A stretch of DNA of 64,000 nucleotides, taken from Taxillus chinensis. Taxonomy: Eukaryota > Streptophyta > Magnoliopsida > Santalales > Loranthaceae. The notes under the pieces were generated by a model. The model made no database searches and was not told where the DNA came from. It was given only the letters and a program-made list of their open reading frames with translations. Of the stretch, positions 52,251 to 63,850 are shown in pieces; the first letter of the stretch is position 1, and every line of letters starts with the position of its first letter. The DNA lies in NCBI GenBank assembly GCA_023512835.1, contig CM042090.1, positions 11,315,343-11,379,342 on the forward strand, in the 5' to 3' direction. Position numbers and translations under genes: made by a program.

Positions 52251-52932
52251 AAACCTAATGTGATCCTCTAAGAAAAGTCTTATATAATTCAAGACTTGAA
52301 ATTAAATTAATAAAAAAAATATTATTATTTTCAGCTCATGCATGTATATATCATTGTTTGATAAAATTATTTATTTATCTTCAATAACTCTATCTAAATG
52401 CTACTATCTATATAACTTTCGTCTATTTGGTCAATGCTAGGGGAATGATGCACGGGAGATGGGGGTGGTGACCATGCGGGGGGATGACGGGGCGATGCAC
52501 GCGCGGGAGCTACGCAAGGCTTGGGATCGCGGCGGGTGCGGGGGTGGTACAAAGGATGAGATGGCGGGATCTAGGTTGGAGAGAGAGATGTATAAGAATA
52601 TTGTTAAAATAATTATGGGATGATATTGATATGATATTATAAATTAATATTTTAAGTAAATTTATTTAAAATTATAGTTAAAATTATATTTAGCTATCTA
52701 ATCTATTAAAATAAATAAATAATTAAATATAACTTTTAACTATTGATATAGGGATATAATTTGTTTTTTGAATTTTATAGTTATTAGGTCATTTCCAGCC
52801 CATTGGTAAAAACAAAAGTTGAAGGTAAATTTAGCTAAAATTCATCTCCAATGCATTAGTTAAATCATTAGTAAAAGTAAAAAAAAAAAATATTACTTCA
52901 AAATATCATGTTACACATATGTCCCATCTCCA

Positions 52933-52934
<2 letters not shown>

Positions 52935-53015
<81 letters not shown>
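52935..53015. repeat. (CT)n-(TA)n microsatellite, split by the solo LTR
   Basis: A CT run at about 52935-52970 followed by TA to 53015. The TA track resumes briefly (TATAT) at 55287 after the LTR. Confidence 0.95.
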
Positions 53016-53018
<3 letters not shown>

Positions 53019-55286
53019 AAAGACTCCTATTTGGGTAGTTTTGAGAGATAGTCATTCTATGGGAATGTAACTATCCTGGACGGTAGTGTATCCGTCGATG
53101 TGAGCATTTTGATCGTACTTGGGCCCGATTCCGAGTCGGGGCCCCGTTTGACCCGATTGTTGACTTTTCGGGGTCTATTGGTTGACTTTGCGTTTGAGCG
53201 GTCATTTGGGTGTACTAATATCGTGTAGTATTGTGCTCGTCATTTCGAGCGTTTTGACCGTAGTTTGACTCAATTTGGAGTTCGGGACCTCGGAGGTTAA
53301 TTATTGATCGGGTCAATGGTTGACTAGGTCGATTGGCTGGCAAAAAAAAAATAAATAAATAAATAAAAAAATAAATAGGGGGAAAGAGAGCTTCCACGTT
53401 ACGTTTCGAAGATTTCACGTTTACGCGTTGGAGAGCTTAGAGAGAGAAAGAGAGAAGGAAGCTTGGAGCCTTGGCGATTTGGGGCGTTTTGAGCTCGTTC
53501 AAGCATCAAGAATCATTCCAGGTAGGTGTTCCATTGATTCTTCACCCTTTTCTTGTTTTTTTTTGGATTAACATGTAAGAATTTGATGAAATCATGCAAA
53601 TTCGTGTTGAACCCTAGAATTTGGGGAAAAACCAATTTTGGGTTGAATCTTGTATTTAAATGCGTTCCGAGGGGTAAGACGTGATTTAAAACCTAATATA
53701 TAGTATTAGGTATGAGTTTTATGAGATTCCAGGTTGAATCCAGACGAGAAACGGTTGAAAAACGATGATGAACGAAGCATCGTCATGAATCAGGTAGAGA
53801 AGAACTGATGAGATCGACCGGAAATTGGAAATTTCGAATGTGCGATTTCGAAGGTTCGAAGGTTCGAAGGTAGGTTCGATGTAGTGTAATTTCGAGTGTC
53901 GAATGTGAAATTTTCGAGTATCGTTTCGAAGGTTCGAAGGTACTTCGAAGGGAGTTTCGAAGGCGATTCATGGGTACTTCAAGGTAGTTTTCGAAGGTAG
54001 TTCGAGTGTAGGTTCGAGAGTCGAAGGCGATTCGAAAAGAGATTCGAAATGCAGATTCGAAAATGTAGTTTCACTGGCAGATTCGAAATACAGTTTGACT
54101 GGGACTGGACCTATTTACATTGCAACCTATACCCATCTACACATTTAAGTATTATACTTAAGTTACAATGTAAATAACGAAATACCCCCCATTTGGATTC
54201 AAAGAAAAATACTAGAAAAATTAATTCCCACTATTTCAAAATGTGAAAATTGGGTTTTAGTGTAAAATTTCGGAAAAACCCAAAAGTTCGTAGTGGTGAA
54301 TTTTTGGAAAGTGGGGTTAGACGTCTCAGAAAAATCCCCAAAAATCAGATTATCTTATTTATGCTATGGGAACCCAATGCCGGGACTTTTGATTTCAAGA
54401 AAATAGCTGCTATGGGTACTTCCTTCATAAATCAAGGATTGAGGATTTACTTGGGAAGACTGGCTACAGTTCCAAAGGAAATGTTGAGCATGACATGCCA
54501 TACTAATGTTAATATGTTGGTGTGAGGTATTGAGGCATGGACTCCGTGACTTGTTTGGGTTCTCACCGTGATGCACCGATGGTGCTATGTGGTTGACGTG
54601 GTAGGCATATGCACCGTGGCAGGCCTGTGTGGCGACTGTGGCCGGGCATATTGCGCTGTGGACAGGCTAAGGCCTGAGTTGAGCCGTTGAGCTCGTGGAG
54701 CTAGGGCTGAGTGCCCTGAGCTGGGATCCCATGGAGGATCGTGGACAAGTTGTCCTGATATTTGTCGCAGGTTGAGTCCTGATGTTTGTGCACACTACAC
54801 GGTGCACGAGTACACTGAGCATATAGTATAGACTTATATGTGTTGCATGATGTGGAGTGTTGGGGTCACCTACTGAGCTTGTCGCTCACCCCTACTTGTT
54901 GTTTACCTTTTTCAGGTGTGACCCGAGACTAGTGGAGGACTTTCTTCCCGGAAGGACGTGCCCACTACTACGATGTATGATACGATCGTATTCGTATTGT
55001 GTATTGTATTATGTTTGTATCCTGGACATGAGTCCGTGGACGATTATATTTGCATCTTGTTGGTGATGTGATGTCAGTATGGTTGTTTGGCTTATTGTAT
55101 GCATGATGATGTATGGGAAAGTACGGGATTACCCTTGATGTATGATCATACAGGGTTGCATATGTGAGACAAGACCCGCGGTGTAGTCTCTATTGGTGCT
55201 AGTCACCAACCCCTTGACCTTTCGGGTGTGGGCAAGGGGAAGTCATGTACCCGGTTCCGGGTTCCCTGGAATCCGGGGACGTGACA
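53016..55286 (+). mobile_element. Solo LTR of a probable Ty3-type retrotransposon
   Basis: A 2271-bp unit that begins TGTAAAGACTCC and ends GGGGACGTGACA. It is flanked by the 5-bp duplication TATAT (53011-53015, 55287-55291). The 5' part (GACCCGATTGTTGACTTT phrases) and the 3' part (GTCACCAACCCC, CCCGGTTCCGGGTTCC) resemble long plant Ty3/gypsy LTRs. It holds no gag or pol, so it is best explained by LTR-LTR recombination. The duplication lies in TA-repeat DNA, so it is weaker evidence than usual. Confidence 0.7.
53830..54095. repeat. TTCGAA-rich minisatellite inside the solo LTR
   Basis: Dense repetition of TTCGAAGGT-like units (GATTTCGAAGGTTCGAAGG, GTAGTTCGAGTG, GCGATTCGAAA). Unit length is irregular at roughly 9 to 30 bp. 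Confidence 0.75.
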
Positions 55287-55289
55287 TAT

Positions 55290-57755
55290 ATGATTGCGCT
55301 GCCCCCAAACCTCCCTCCCTCCCCGACCGAGCCACCCCCCCTAGCTTCCTTCCTCCCCCGATCATGCCACCCCCTCCCTCCTTACTTTGTCGTGTCGCCC
55401 CCTGCCTCCCTCCCTTCCCAATCATGCCACACCCTCCCTCCTTACCCGTGTCGCCCTACCTTTTAATCACTTCTTGTTAGAGTAGATCTAAGGTTAGAAG
55501 TAAGGCTAAATTGAAACAAATAAAATTTAAGCAAAAATATAAATATTTTAGGATTGAAGTACTATCAAATAAAATAGTACTATAACAAGCTAAAATTAAT
55601 TTTAACCAAATATTTTAGCTTGATATGATTAAAGATGCTCTTATGGATTTAATTTTGTTTCCTCTAAGGATGTAAAAGACCGGTACCAATATTAAACACG
55701 GTCCATAAGGTACATTGGTTCGTATGGACTATTGTAACTTTTGGACCAATATTTTGCTTCCTTTTCGTTTTCTTTTGTAGTAATTTTGTTTTCTTTTTAA
55801 TAGGCTAGCTAGGAATGGACCGTTCCGTCTGTATTGATTTATTTATTTTTAATATTATTACTGTAATATTAAAAGTGTTTCGTGATAAATTAACATATAA
55901 TAATATTTTAATTTATAACAAAATTAAAATATTACAGTAATAATTTTAAAAAACATAAAAGTTAAAGATAAAAATTAAATATTAGTTTATAAATGTGAAA
56001 TAAAATATTAAATGGATAGTGTAATATTACTGTATTAACTTTTAAGTAGTGTCAGGTGATCAACATCATTTAAAAATTAATTGATGTTAAAAATATTTTA
56101 AAAGTTTTATTTTAAAGTTTTATTTAAAAGCTTACCGTTTATACATTTTATTTTTTAAATTAATAAATTTAGAATATGAATAAGGTGAGTAATAATTAAA
56201 TAATAATAATCGGTCCACGGACTGCAATTGTGTCCGCACCGAAATTCAATATTTATAGGCCAGAATCAAAAACAAGTTGTCACTTTTTCCTTTTTAATAG
56301 AATAAAAAAAAATTCAAGCACCCCGACATTATTGATGCGGTGGCTCTCATAAAATTTCTGTCTATTTATCCTTTGACACTTTGGGACGGTGTGGAATGTG
56401 GATGGTGCTTTTGGCGTACGTAGATAAATCTTAAAGAATTTAATTTCTTTTTATCTACAAAACAATGCTAAAAGGAGACCTTATAGTAAAGGATGACATT
56501 CTTATAATTGAAATTTCGTATAAACAGCGTATGGCATCCTTATTACAAAATGAATGACAAATACCTATCGATCTTCTATTTATTTATTGATTTATTTCCT
56601 TTTTGAAGAACACGTGGCACATAAGATATTGTTTAGTCTACAAACAATAATAATAGTTGTAGATATATAGATTACTACTGGGTTGTTAGGGTGATAATTT
56701 GATGCATTCCGCATAGTATGCTTTGGAATAAAATATGATAATTTCTTTGCTATGTTTTTTTCCTAGTAAAATAGATTACCAAATTGAATATTGAATTAAA
56801 AAAAACATCCAAATTACTTTCCTAAAAAAATTAAAATAGAATGAAAATATATAAATTGATCAATAATTTTTAAGAAAATATGCTGCATATCCAAGCAAGT
56901 AAAATTGATCCATAATTTTAAAATATCTTAAATAACCATGAATACCGATATTATTATTATTATTATTATATTATTATTATTATTATTATTATTATTTTAT
57001 GGCAAGATACATCACCCTCGTCCGGCCGGCTCATTAGCGTAGTTTAATAATTTCCGTTTACCGCAATTGGATGAATGCATTGCCCACATCACATGGAGAC
57101 TTTAGATTTAAAATTGATGACACATGTGAAAAGCCGGCAAAATTGGGTTTGACAAAGGAGCTTCCGTGAACACTTTCATGATTTTTGTTTAATTTTTAGA
57201 TTAATATTAGTTCAAATAATAGTGTCTGTCATTGAAATAATAATTTTAATCTTATGAAGAAATATTTATTATATTTTCAAGTATTACGTATTAAAATATC
57301 ATATATTAATAAAATGTTGAATTTACGACTTAAACATTATATAGTATAATCAAATGGCATGTTTATATGGCTAATAAATATGAAAATATAATAAAGACTA
57401 CCAAAGATTAAGTATAACTTTGTAAACAAACATAAAAAAATAGAAAAAAGTAATTACTCAAATTTTAATGTGCTTTAATATTGGCGAGTTATTTGAATTT
57501 AGAGGAATGTAATAGTTAAATGTTTCAATAAATTTATATAGATAAAATTTGATTAGTCCATGTTGATACTCAATATTTTAAAAAATTATCATCAAATATT
57601 TTAAAATATCCTATACCAGCCCACACCCACACTTTTCACCCATACAATTGATTTTATTTTATTATAGCCTAATTATTTTCTTTTAAGATTTTCTCACCAC
57701 ATGTATATTTGCTTTTTCTCCTGGTTGCATCAAGAAAAAGAACAGAAAACTAAAT
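55290..57755. other. Gene-free intergenic DNA
   Basis: A C-rich block at 55297-55465 (CCCTCCCTCC repeats, CGATCATGCCACCCC twice) is followed by AT-rich DNA. A (TTA)n run lies at 56950-56998. No coding sequence. Confidence 0.5.
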
Positions 57756-58011
57756 CTAGGCTATGTTTGATACTTTTTATTTTGTTTTCGGTATCCAAAA
57801 ATTGATACTCAATATTTTAAAAAATTATTATCGAATTTCATTTTTTTGTTTGTGGGGGGGGAGCTCATTGCGGGCGTCACGCCAGGGGGGGAGGTTTCAA
57901 CGGGCGGGTGTCGCGCCAGGGGGGAGGTCACGGCGGGCGGGTAGGCGGCAAATCGGGCGCCCAGCGGGAGTCACGTGTAGGGAAGGCGACGAGCCAAAGG
58001 GGGTTGCGTTG

Positions 58012-58424
58012 TGTCATGACTCGAGCAGCGTGGTGCCTGGCAGGGACGTTTCTTAGTGGCACGATTCAGGAATGGATTCGTGCTACGTAAAGGAGAGGGG
58101 TTGGTTGAAGCGTAGATGGTGCGCGGCGAGAAGGTTCCAGGCGGTTCGTGGAGGAGAACGGATGGAACCCCTTCGAGTTCGGACGTGCCGACCCGGTTGA
58201 ATGCGGGGAGCACGCCGCTAGTCGAGGACTTGACGTTGAAGAAGGGATTTGGCCATCCTTACACAAACTAGTCGGGAACTGGAGCCGTTCTCTGATGAGC
58301 CCATGGCAGGGCGAAACCGGGCTATGTGCGCTTCAACCCTCAAAGGCTAAACTTAGCGGACCGTGGATAGAGAAGCTAAGTGCCGCAATGGGTTGAGAGG
58401 CGTAGGAAACCCGACCCCGTGACA
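58012..58424 (+). repeat. TRIM LTR 1
   Basis: First LTR of the array. It starts TGTCATGACTCGAG (two transitions from the others) and ends CCCCGTGACA directly before the first primer-binding site. Confidence 0.8.
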
Positions 58425-58820
58425 AGTGGTATCGAGCCGAACCGGCCCGTATCCTGAAGACTCGCCGAGCACTCTCGCGAGTAGCGTGATCCCAAGGTGA
58501 GAGTTCACGAGAGGTGAGTCGACCGATAGTGTCTTGCACGCCTTGCGTCCATAGAGTTGGAGTATCCTAGAGTGTGATACGGAGAGTGGGCAATGGAGTA
58601 CGAAGGAGCGCGTCGGAGCGATCTTGGAAGCCTCCTATCCTTTGGACATTGGGCGAGTGGGCGAGCATCTTGGTAAAGGTGTTGCAACCTGCGGGGAAGC
58701 GATGTCCAAGTTGTTGACATTGGGCGAGTGGGAGGGCGTCGAGGTAACGATGCCATCGCCTGCGGGGAAGCGATGTCGACAAGCGCAACGAGGACGTTGC
58801 GAGGATTGGGTGGAGGAGAA

Positions 58821-59233
58821 TGTCACGACCCGAGCAACGTGGTCTGGCGGGACGTTTCTTAGTGGCACGATTCAGGAATGGATTCGTGCTACGTAAAGGA
58901 GAGGGGTTGGTTGAAGCGTAGATGGTGCGCGGCGAGAAGGTTCCGAGCGATTCGTGGAGGAGAACGGATGGAACCCCTTCGGAGTTCGGACGTGCCGACC
59001 CGGTTGAATGCGGGGAGCACGCTGCTAATCGAGGACTTGACGTTGAAGAAGGGATTTGGCCATCCTTACACAAACTGGTCGGGAAGCTGGAGCCGTTCTC
59101 TGATGAGCCCAGTGGCAAGGGCGAAACCGGTCTATGTGCGCTTCAACCCTCAAAGGCTAAACTTAGCGGACCGTGGATAGAGAAGCTAAGTGCCGCAATG
59201 GGTTGAGAGGCGCAGAAACCCGACCCCGTGACA
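58821..59233 (+). repeat. TRIM LTR 2
   Basis: Starts TGTCACGACCCGAG directly after the purine tract at 58808-58820 and ends CCCCGTGACA before the second primer-binding site. Confidence 0.8.
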
Positions 59234-59627
59234 AGTGGTATCGAGCCGAACCGGCCCGTATCCTGAAGACTCGCCGAGCACTCTCGCGAGTAGCGTGATC
59301 CCAAGGTGGGAGCTCACGAGAGGTGAGTCGACCGATAGTGTCTTGCACGCCTTGCGTCCATAGAGTTGGAGTATCCTAGAGTGTGATACGGAGTGGGCAA
59401 TGGAGTACGAAGGAGCGCGTTGGAGCGATCTTGGAAGCCTCCTATCCTTTGGACATTGGGCGAGTGGGCGAGCATCTTGGTAAAGGTGTTGCAACCTGCA
59501 GAGAAGCGATGTCCAAGTTGTTGACATTGGGCGAGTGGGAGGGCGTCGAGGTAACGATGCCATCGCCTCGAGGGAAGCGATGTCGACAAGCGCAACGAGG
59601 ACGTTGCGAGGATTGGGTGGAGGAGAA

Positions 59628-60041
59628 TGTCACGACCCGAGCAACGTGGTGCTGGCGGGACGTTTTTTAGTGGCACAATTCGGGAATGGATTCGTGCTAC
59701 GTAAAGGAGAGGGGTTGGTTGAAGCGTAGATGGTGCGCAGCGAGAAGGTTCCAGGCGGTTCGTGGAGGAGAACGGATGGAACCCCTTCGGAGTTCAAACG
59801 TGCCGACCCGGTTGAATGCGGGGAGCACGCCGCTAGTCGAGGACTTGACGTTGAAGAAGGGATTTGGCCATCCTTACACAAACCGGTCGGGAACCTGGAG
59901 CCGTTCTCCTGATGAGCCCAGGTGGCGGGCGAAACCGGTCTATGTGCGCTTCAACCCTCAAAGGCTAAACTTAGCGGACCGTGGATAGAGAAGCTAAGTG
60001 CCGCAATGGGTTGAGAGGCGCAGAAACCTGACCCCGTGACA
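59628..60041 (+). repeat. TRIM LTR 3
   Basis: Same boundaries and flanking signals as LTR 2, with a longer T run (GACGTTTTTTAG) and GAAACCTGACCCC near its end. Confidence 0.8.
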
Positions 60042-60437
60042 AGTGGTATCGAGCCGAACCGGCCCGTATCCTGAAGACTCGCCGAGCACTCTCGCGAGTA
60101 GCGTGATCCCAAGGTGGGAGCTCACGAGAGGTGAGTCGACCGATAGTGTCTTGCACGCCTTGCGTCCATAGAGTTGGAGTATCCTAGAGTGTGATACGAG
60201 AGTTGGGCAAGGGAGTACGAAGGAGCGCGTCGGAGCGATCTTGGAAGCCTCCTATCCTTTGGACATTGGGCGAGTGGGTGAGCATCTTCGTAAAGGTGTT
60301 GCAACCTGCGGGGAAGCGATGTCCAAGCCGTTGACATTGGGCGAGTGGGAGGGCGTCAAGGTAATGATGCCATCGCCTGTGGGGAAGCGATGTCGACAAG
60401 CGCAACGAGGACATTGCGAGGATTGGGTGGAGGAGAA

Positions 60438-60850
60438 TGCCACGACCCGAGCAACGTGGTGCTGGCGGGACGTTTCTTAGTGGCACGATTCAAGAATGGA
60501 TTCGTGCTACATAAAGGAGAGGGGTTGGTTGAAGCGTAGATGGTGCGCGGCGAGAAGGTTCCAGGCGATTCGTGGAGGAGAACGGATGGAACCCCTTCGG
60601 AGTTCGACGTGCCGACCCGGTTGAATGCAGGGAGCACGCCGCTAGTCGAGGACTTGACGTTGAAGAAGGGATTTGGCCATCCTTACACAAACCGGTCGGG
60701 AACCTGGAGCCGTTCTCCTGATGAGCCCGGTGGCAGGGCGAAACCGGTTTATGTGCGCTTCAACCCTCAAAGGCTAAACTTAGCGGACCGTGGATAGAGA
60801 AGCTAAGTGCCGCAATGGGTTGAGAGGCGCAGGAAATCTGACCCCGTGAC
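60438..60850 (+). repeat. TRIM LTR 4 (3' terminal)
   Basis: Starts TGCCACGACCCGAG and ends CCCCGTGAC. The final A is lost, and no primer-binding site follows, as expected for the outer 3' LTR. GC-rich host-element sequence resumes at once. Confidence 0.8.
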
Positions 60851-62162
60851 GGTTGGTAGGCGGCAGCGGGGTCACCGGAAAATAAATAGAAACAGAAAAC
60901 ACCAAATCGAAACTCACGAGGGGGAGCTCGTGAGGGGAAGGGGGAAACTCGTGTAGGAGGGAGGGGAGCTCGTGCGGGCGTCGCGCCAGGGGGAGGTCGC
61001 AGCGGGCGGGCGGGTGGAAAATTAGGGGCCGGGCGGGAGTCGCACGCAGGGAGGGCGACGAGCCAGGGGGGCTTGGGTCGGCAGGCGGCGGAGGACGGCA
61101 GCGGGCGGCAGCAGAGTCACTGGAAAACAAGTGGAAACAGAAAATATTAAATCAAAAATATCAATAATTTATTGTCATTTAAAAACAACTTATTTTCAAA
61201 AATTAAAAAAAAAACATGTATCAAACAAAAAACGAGTATCCCGACCAAACTTGTATCGGTTTTTGGATCGAAGTGTTTCCTTTTTGTGTCATAAATCAAG
61301 AGTCTTTTGTATACCAATAAATATAGGGTAGAATAATTTTTAATATTACCTTCCCACATACACATTCCTTAACTAATGTTTAATAGTACCTGTTTGGCTT
61401 CCCATTGTTGTGCTCTCAAAATTATCAATAGACCCAATTAATGTGAATCATCCTCATGAGATACCTGATATGTCTTATTGTTACAATTAAAACATTATTC
61501 CCCAAATTTAGAGTTGTGGGACCCTATTTGGTCTGGTTTATGAAATCTGTTGGCTATATTACCGGTCAAGTTGGTGATATATATTTATTATGGCCTATTT
61601 AATTATTTGTTTTAATCATGTTATTTTTTTTACTATATAATTTTCATATCGCATATAATTATTAATCATATTATTTGCTTTATTATTAATCATGTATATA
61701 GAATTTAAAACTCACCTGCCCTTTGCAAACAATCCTGAAAATAAGTATGCCTTATGTATTACTACTCAAATTTTATGATAAAGCAAATAAGGGAGGCCTA
61801 CTCAATTATCTTGTAATCTCTCGATCGGTATTTTAATTACATTTACTTTAAACAATCATTTTAAAATAAAATTTTCATTTTAACCATTTGATTTCAAGGT
61901 CAATATTTGAAATTTTATTTAACTATTCATCCATCTATTGCAACGGTTGAATGAAACTCTAATATCAAATATTAATCTCGAATTACTCAAATTGAAGTTG
62001 TTCACCCTCGTTACCTTTGTAAGTTAGCATTTATATATAAATATATGCAAATAAAATTCAATAAATACAACTGCAAGATTATAATCGTGTTTAACCATGA
62101 TCAAACAGTTCAAATAACATTTTAATTTAATTATTTATCCATTAAAATACCTATTACATGCT

Positions 62163-62170
62163 ATAATTAA

Positions 62171-62207
<37 letters not shown>

Positions 62208-62260
62208 TTAAATAAAGGGGGGGTTTTTTTTGGGGTTTTAAATTTTAATTTTAAGAGTTT
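62163..62260. repeat. Anomalous homopolymer block (A, T, G and T runs)
   Basis: About 30 A, then runs of T, A, G (8), T (8), G (4) and T. Almost every base lies in a homopolymer, unlike any other place in the window. It may be an assembly or base-calling artefact. Confidence 0.6.
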
Positions 62261-62456
62261 TGGTATTTTCAAATATTACATAATGTATTATATATATATA
62301 TATATGTGTGTGTGTATAATTTAATTCGAAAAGTCGACTACATGGAGTATAAGTTAAGCATATAAAACAAAATTGGGATTCTTGCGAGTGGGCTTGACTG
62401 CTTGAGCTGAATTTGTGGGTTGTAAATATAATTTTTGTGGGGAGCGGGCTTTAAAA

Positions 62457-63380
62457 AATTCTCACGGGAGCCATTTAAAACAAATGTGGATAACGTAAAC
62501 AAATGTTGAAATGAAAAGCTACGCAACTGAAGGATGTCTTGCGGTTTTTTTTTTGTTTTTATTAATTATTTTTAATTTTTTTTAAAATAAAAATTAAAGA
62601 TAATAAAATATTATTTTTAATATAAAAAATTTCTAAAATATAAATAATTTTTAATTATTTTTAACTTTTATTTTTTATTTAAAAATAACCGGGGTTTTTT
62701 TTTTTTTATTAACATCTCAACTAAATATATCTATCGGGGGGGGGGCGAGGGGCGATGCGATGAGACTATGAGACTTGCTTGTCATATCTCTCGGGTCTAG
62801 ACCATGATCTAATAATTATGTTAATTAGTTTACTTGAAACTTTTCTACTCTTAACGTAAATAAAAAACTCAAACCGTATCTTATCCAAGTGTAAGTGTGT
62901 TTTACCCAAATCCAACTCCATGGCAGGGTAAAACCTAAACTTTAATTCTCACGGGAGCCATTTAAAACAAATGTGGATAACGTAAACAAATGTTGAAATG
63001 AAAAGCTACGCAACTGAAGGATGTCTTGCGGTATTTTTTTTGTTTTTATTAATTATTTTTAAATTTTTAAAAGATAAAAATTAAAGATAATAAAATATTA
63101 TTGCTAATATATTTTTTTAAATTTTTTTAACTTTTATTTTATATTTTAAAATAACCGTTACATTTTTTTAAACATCTCAACTAAATATATCTATCAGAGG
63201 GGGCGATGCGATGGACTTGCTTGTCATATCTCTCGGTCTAGACCATGATCTAACAATTATGTTAATTAGTTTACTTGAAACTTTTCTCCTCTTAACTAAC
63301 GTAAATAAAAACTCAAACCGTATCTGACCCAAGTGTAAATGTGTTTTACCAAATGGCTAAGGGTAAAACCTAGACTTTAA
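62457..63380. repeat. Tandem duplication of a 440-490 bp unit
   Basis: Copy 1 is 62457-62943 and copy 2 is 62944-63380, both beginning AATTCTCACGGGAGCC. They share GCTACGCAACTGAAGGATG, AACATCTCAACTAAATATAT and CTAGACCATGATCTAA in order. Copy 1 has longer homopolymers (G10, T14) and extra bases. There is no reading frame of note. Confidence 0.9.
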
Positions 63381-63850
63381 TTCGGGTATCAAGTTGGATT
63401 CGAGTTTAGGGTCTGCGACTAGGGGTTTTATGCGGGCTGGCAGCCCGGGACTCTACACCTAAAATGAGTCGGACCGAGTCATAAAATTAAAACATGTTTA
63501 AAAATGGGCTTAAATGATTTATAGTGTAGGGACGATATTATTATTTTTATTTTATTTTTGATTTTTTTTGTTTTTATTAAAATTTTACATATATTACTAA
63601 TATTTTATAAGTTTAATTATCTTTATAATTATTTGTAGGTCATGTTGTGAAAACTAAAATTATTATTATTCTAAATTGTTACTTAAAACTGAGATATTTA
63701 AAATAAAAAATTATTTAAAAAAAATAAAAAATCAAAATAAGCTAGCCTGCATGCTAGCCTCACCTGCATGCGGGCCGGGTCAGAGATATCTAACCCGTTT
63801 AAAAGTTGGCCTGCCGACCCACCCGTTTAACACTTCTACCTCAAAACCCA
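63380..63850. mobile_element. Possible decayed GC-patterned hAT-like relic
   Basis: Phrases such as GGGCTGGCAGCCCGGGAC, GAGTCGGACCGAGTC and CCGACCCACCCGTTTAACAC are of the same kind as the bodies of the four hAT elements. No matching ends or target duplication could be fixed. Confidence 0.25.

Larger units (their letters stand above)
58012..60850 (+). mobile_element. Tandem array of a TRIM-like LTR element (4 LTRs, 3 internal domains)
   Basis: The period is about 808 bp. Each unit has an LTR of about 413 bp (starts TGTCACGACCCGAG, ends CCCCGTGACA) and an internal domain of about 396 bp. LTRs lie at 58012-58424, 58821-59233, 59628-60041 and 60438-60850. After each of the first three comes a primer-binding site, TGGTATCGAGCC (58427, 59236, 60044). 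Before each of the last three comes a purine tract, GGGTGGAGGAGAA (58808, 59615, 60425). Copies differ by scattered substitutions and small indels, so the array is young. The flanks CGTTG and GGTTG (4 of 5 alike) fit one insertion later amplified in place. Reading frames of 60 to 180 codons recur only because the repeat does; none resembles a retrotransposon protein. Confidence 0.85.
57759..61232. mobile_element. GC-rich terminal-inverted-repeat element hosting the TRIM array
   Basis: The left end is GGCTATGTTTGATAC and the right end GTATCAAACAAAAAA; they share an inverted TGTTTGATAC and are followed inward by AT-rich DNA. The GC-rich interior (GGGCGTCGCGCCAGGGGGAGG, GGCGACGAGCCA, GGCGGCAGCGGGGTCAC) occurs left of the array (57850-58010), continues to its right (60851-60900), and is repeated at 60905-61130. 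The left end resembles the Harbinger-like end at 19494. No target duplication was found, so the superfamily is uncertain. Confidence 0.5.

Noticed and set aside
58567..59118. 183-codon and similar frames in the TRIM array
   Set aside because: They recur with each repeat unit, differ by frameshifts between copies, span LTR boundaries and have no gag or pol motifs.
58012..60850. CRISPR-like or satellite interpretation of the regular repeat
   Set aside because: The 808-bp period, TG...CA ends, primer-binding sites and purine tracts fit an LTR element; the host is a plant.
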